NCBI GenBank assembly: GCA_016928935.1 | Contig: JAFGJU010000076.1 | Location: 1 to 16,782 of the forward strand | Direction of reading: 5' to 3' | Origin: Candidatus Eiseniibacteriota bacterium | GTDB taxonomy: Bacteria; Eisenbacteria; RBG-16-71-46; JAFGJU01 | Length of the DNA stretch: 16,782 nucleotides | Shown here: piece by piece, positions 14,771 through 16,782 of the stretch | Layout of the letters: each line of letters starts with the position of its first letter | How positions within the stretch are numbered: position 1 is the first letter of the stretch | Notes under the pieces: model-generated | The model's input: the letters and a program-made list of their open reading frames with translations, nothing else | Told to the model about the DNA's origin: nothing | The model's database searches: none | Position numbers and translations under genes: made by a program

Positions 14771-14825
14771 CAGTCAGCCATCCCCGTTCGCCGCGGCCAC
14801 CCGCGCGCGCGTCTTCATTCCGGGG

Positions 14826-15305
14826 CTACTTCGTGGCCTCGTAGAGGCTCGCCATCTCTATCGCCGAGATGGCCGCGTCCCATCCCTTGTTTCCGGCCTT
14901 CGCGCCGGCGCGCTCTATGGCCTGCTCCAGGTTGTCCGCCGTGATGACCCCGAATATGACCGGCACTCCCGTCTCCATCGAGACGGCGGCCACTCCCTTT
15001 GCGGCCTCGGACGCCACGAACTCGAAGTGCGGGGTGTCGCCGCGCAGTATGGCGCCGATCGCTATGACCGCGTGGTAGCGGCTCTTGTCCTTCCGCGAAG
15101 CCAGCCGCCGCGCCATCGCCGGTATCTCGAACGACCCGGGAACGTAGTAGATGTCCACGGCCTTGTCGCTGCAACCGTGCCTGGTAAGGCAGTCCATCGC
15201 GCCCTCGACGAGCTTCGCAGAGATGAACTCATTGAACCTGCTTACCACGAGCGCGAAGCGCCTGCCGGTCGCGTCGAGCTGTCCCTTGAAAACGTTGGGT
15301 GTCAT
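14826..15305 (-). CDS. ribH: 6,7-dimethyl-8-ribityllumazine synthase
   Basis: 159 aa, the normal length. It joins 5-amino-6-ribitylamino-uracil and 3,4-dihydroxy-2-butanone 4-phosphate to make the lumazine precursor of riboflavin. Visible motifs are VSRFNEFIS (21-29, ring-stacking Phe), PGSFEIP (56-62), IGAILRGDTPHFEFVASEAAKG (83-104, with catalytic His93) and PVIFGVITADNLEQAIERAG (115-134), then KAGNKGWDAAISAIEM (136-151). ATG at 15305 is chosen because AGGAGGAG (15318-15311) sits five bases upstream; a longer in-frame start at 15353 would overlap ribBA and has no family support. It follows ribBA by 20 nt as the last gene of the rib block. The enzyme forms icosahedral or pentameric assemblies; which one cannot be told here. 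Confidence 0.96.
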   Translation of the reverse strand: MTPNVFKGQLDATGRRFALVVSRFNEFISAKLVEGAMDCLTRHGCSDKAVDIYYVPGSFEIPAMARRLASRKDKSRYHAVIAIGAILRGDTPHFEFVASEAAKGVAAVSMETGVPVIFGVITADNLEQAIERAGAKAGNKGWDAAISAIEMASLYEATK

Positions 15306-15325
15306 TACGGCTCCTCCTCTCCCGT

Positions 15326-16585
15326 TCAATTGTCCTTCGAGGACGAAGGACACGAATCCAGTCCCAGTATGTGCCCCAGTTTCTCTCTCTTAGTTGTGAG
15401 GTAACCCAGGTTCGCCGGGTGCACGCCGACCTCGATGGGCACTCGCTCCGTTATCCTGAGGCCGTACGCCTCCAGGCCGACCACCTTCCTCGGGTTGTTC
15501 GTGAGCAATCGAATCTCCTTAAGTCCCAGGTCCGCCAGGATCTGGGCGCCTATTCCGTAATCCCTCAGGTCGGCAGGGAACCCCAGCTCCTCGTTCGCCT
15601 CGACGGTGTCGGCGCCCCTGTCCTGAAGCTCGTAGGCTCTGAGCTTGTTCGCCAGGCCGATGCCCCTGCCCTCTTGCCGCATGTACAGAAAGACGCCGCG
15701 TCCCTCCTTCTGAATCATCTCCAGCGCCTTCTCCATCTGTGAGCCGCAGTCGCACCTGAGCGAGTGGAACACGTCGCCGGTCAGGCACTGCGAGTGCACC
15801 CTTACCAGCACGCTTCCGCCGCTCCGCACGTCTCCCTTCACCAGGGCCACGTGGTGGTCCATTTCGGGCACGCTCTCGTACAGGATGAGGTCGAACTCTC
15901 CGCGCGGGGTGGGCAGCTTCGTCCTGGCCACGGCCCTCACGAGCTTCTCCGTCCTCCTCCTGTACTCTATCAGGTCCCTTATGGTCACTATCCTAAGATT
16001 GAACTTGCCGGCCATTTCCACGAGCTGCGGCATCCGGGCCATCTGGCCGTCTTCGTCCATGATTTCGCAGAGCACGCCCGCCGGGAACAACCCCGCCAGC
16101 CGCATCAGGTCTATCACCGCCTCCGTGTGGCCGGCCCTGCGCAGCACACCGCCCTCGGCGGCCCTGAGCGGAAATATGTGACCCGGTCTGGCCAGGTCCT
16201 CCGGCTTGGACTGCCGGTCTATTAGAACCTTGACCGTGTGCGCCCTGTCGAACGCGGAGATGCCGGTGGTTGTGTTGGCGATGGCGTCCACCGACACCGT
16301 GAACGGAGTGCCCATCTTCGCGGTGTTCTCGGCCACCATCGGCCCCAGTCCGAGCTCATCCAGCCTCTCCGCCGTCATGGGAACGCAGATGAGTCCCCTG
16401 GCGTGCTTGGCGAGGAAGTTGATGGCAGCGGGCGTCACCTTCTCCGCGGCAAACACCAGGTCGCCCTCGTTTTCCCTGTCCTCGTCGTCCACGACGATTA
16501 CCATCCGGCCCGCCTTGACGTCGTCTATCGCCTCTCCTATGCCGGCGAAGGCCGAGCCTGAGCCGATTTCCTGACTGTGTTTCAT
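15326..16585 (-). CDS. ribBA: Bifunctional DHBP synthase / GTP cyclohydrolase II
   Basis: 419 aa, both domains complete. The N-terminal DHBP synthase half has VVDDEDRENEGDL (31-43), NTTTGISAFDRAHT (104-117), HIFPLRA (136-142), RRAGHTEA (149-156) and CEIM (173-176); it makes 3,4-dihydroxy-2-butanone 4-phosphate from ribulose 5-phosphate. The GTP cyclohydrolase II half has the zinc site HSQCLTGDVFHSLRCDCG (264-281; C267, C278, C280), YMRQEGRGIGL (301-311), DYGIGAQIL (342-350) and LLTNNPRK (360-367); it opens GTP in the first committed step. Both catalytic centres look intact. The start used is ATG at 16585, sharing one base with the ribE stop (TGATG). In-frame GTGs at 16588 and 16594 are possible; the one at 16588 has GGAG eight bases upstream, so it is a real alternative. 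Confidence 0.95.
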   Translation of the reverse strand: MKHSQEIGSGSAFAGIGEAIDDVKAGRMVIVVDDEDRENEGDLVFAAEKVTPAAINFLAKHARGLICVPMTAERLDELGLGPMVAENTAKMGTPFTVSVDAIANTTTGISAFDRAHTVKVLIDRQSKPEDLARPGHIFPLRAAEGGVLRRAGHTEAVIDLMRLAGLFPAGVLCEIMDEDGQMARMPQLVEMAGKFNLRIVTIRDLIEYRRRTEKLVRAVARTKLPTPRGEFDLILYESVPEMDHHVALVKGDVRSGGSVLVRVHSQCLTGDVFHSLRCDCGSQMEKALEMIQKEGRGVFLYMRQEGRGIGLANKLRAYELQDRGADTVEANEELGFPADLRDYGIGAQILADLGLKEIRLLTNNPRKVVGLEAYGLRITERVPIEVGVHPANLGYLTTKREKLGHILGLDSCPSSSKDN

Positions 16586-16782
16586 CACGACCACTTCTCC
16601 TTCAGAAAGTCCATCGTGAGGCCCTTTCCGGAGTCGTCTTTTCGTGCCCCCGCCTCTCCCGTGAGAAGCCTCTCCAGATACCTCGCGATTATGTCCACCT
16701 CTACGTTGACCCTCGTGCCCGCGGCGTAGACGCCGCTTATGGTGTTCTCCAACGTGAACGGTATGAGCGATATCTCGAACTC
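16585..16782 (-). CDS. ribE: Riboflavin synthase alpha chain, C-terminal fragment (runs off right edge)
   Basis: The last 65 codons are in the window. EISLIPFTLENTISGVYAAG (3-22 of the fragment), VNVEVDIIARYLERLL (25-40) and the tail ending MDFLKEKWS match the second lumazine-binding repeat of riboflavin synthase, where LIPHTLExTT and VNLEVDxIARYxERLL are hallmarks. The usual His of IPHT is Phe here. The enzyme dismutates two lumazine molecules to riboflavin plus the pyrimidine recycled by RibH. Its TGA shares one base with the ribBA ATG and the ribBA SD lies in its last codons, so the genes are translationally linked. The N-terminal repeat, promoter and any FMN riboswitch lie outside the window. 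Confidence 0.93.
   Translation of the reverse strand, partial: EFEISLIPFTLENTISGVYAAGTRVNVEVDIIARYLERLLTGEAGARKDDSGKGLTMDFLKEKWS

Larger units (their letters stand above)
14383..14825. other. Intergenic region between ribH and nusB
   Basis: 443 nt without a convincing gene. From the ribH stop towards nusB it holds a GC-rich stretch with the 47-nt tandem duplication, an inverted repeat GACCTCCCGAGGTC at 14550-14563 (6-bp arms, 2-base centre), the nusB promoter, and a leader of about 90 nt. The leader contains a perfect 12-bp palindrome GCGCTCGAGCGC at 14402-14413. Small frames in the region consist of Arg/Pro/Gly/Ala-rich sequence from the repeats and look like shadows. No stem followed by a T-tract is seen after ribH. 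Confidence 0.7.

Noticed and set aside
14383..14825. FMN riboswitch or intrinsic terminator in the ribH-nusB gap
   Set aside because: I cannot find the conserved FMN riboswitch core, and no stable stem is followed by a T-run on the transcribed strand. A riboswitch would be expected upstream of the first rib gene, off the right edge.

Overview
The window is GC-rich bacterial DNA in which every convincing gene lies on the minus strand, so transcription runs from the right edge (16782) to the left edge (1). NusB, RibBA and lumazine synthase indicate a bacterium. Arginine is often AGG/AGA and isoleucine often ATA despite the high GC. A DUF2723 (GT117-type) membrane enzyme with C-terminal TPRs sits in the cluster, a family I associate with Bacteroidetes-like and several uncultivated lineages. 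I cannot name the phylum from sequence alone.

Region 1 (16782 to 14826) is a riboflavin block: the C-terminal end of riboflavin synthase alpha (ribE), fused DHBP synthase/GTP cyclohydrolase II (ribBA) and lumazine synthase (ribH), overlapping or closely spaced. Any FMN riboswitch or ribD would lie off the right edge.

Region 2 (14825 to 14383) is a 443-nt non-coding gap. It holds a 47-nt tandem duplication with decayed flanking copies, two small inverted repeats and a good sigma-70-like promoter (TTGACT, 17 nt, TATGAG) pointing at nusB.

Region 3 (14382 to 1) is nusB, a small metallophosphoesterase and then a long surface-glycan cluster. In transcription order the cluster is: SAM methyltransferase, GT4 glycosyltransferase, flippase-like (LPG-synthase-TM/UPF0104) membrane protein, DUF2723+TPR membrane glycosyltransferase, polyprenyl-phosphate GT2, HddC-like nucleotidyltransferase, HddA-like heptose kinase, GT4, GT-C-like membrane protein, GT2, a methyltransferase with a C-terminal zinc ribbon, and the first 33 codons of another glycosyltransferase. 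ATGA overlaps (13190-13193, 6649-6652, 3665-3668) and a TAGATG junction (9858-9863) indicate translational coupling. No intrinsic terminator is visible, so one long transcript from the nusB promoter is possible.

Working model (inference): HddA and HddC supply GDP-D-glycero-D-manno-heptose. Cytosolic GT4/GT2 enzymes use nucleotide sugars. The GT2 at 6649-7596 charges a polyprenyl phosphate, and the GT-C and DUF2723 enzymes use that lipid-linked sugar on the outer face of the membrane. The methyltransferases would decorate or cap the glycan. The product could be an O-antigen, a capsule, or an S-layer/protein glycan.

The least explained DNA is the 20-bp tandem array (12235-12390), whose phase runs into the ribosome-binding site and start codon of the downstream GT4 gene, and the 47-nt duplication before nusB.
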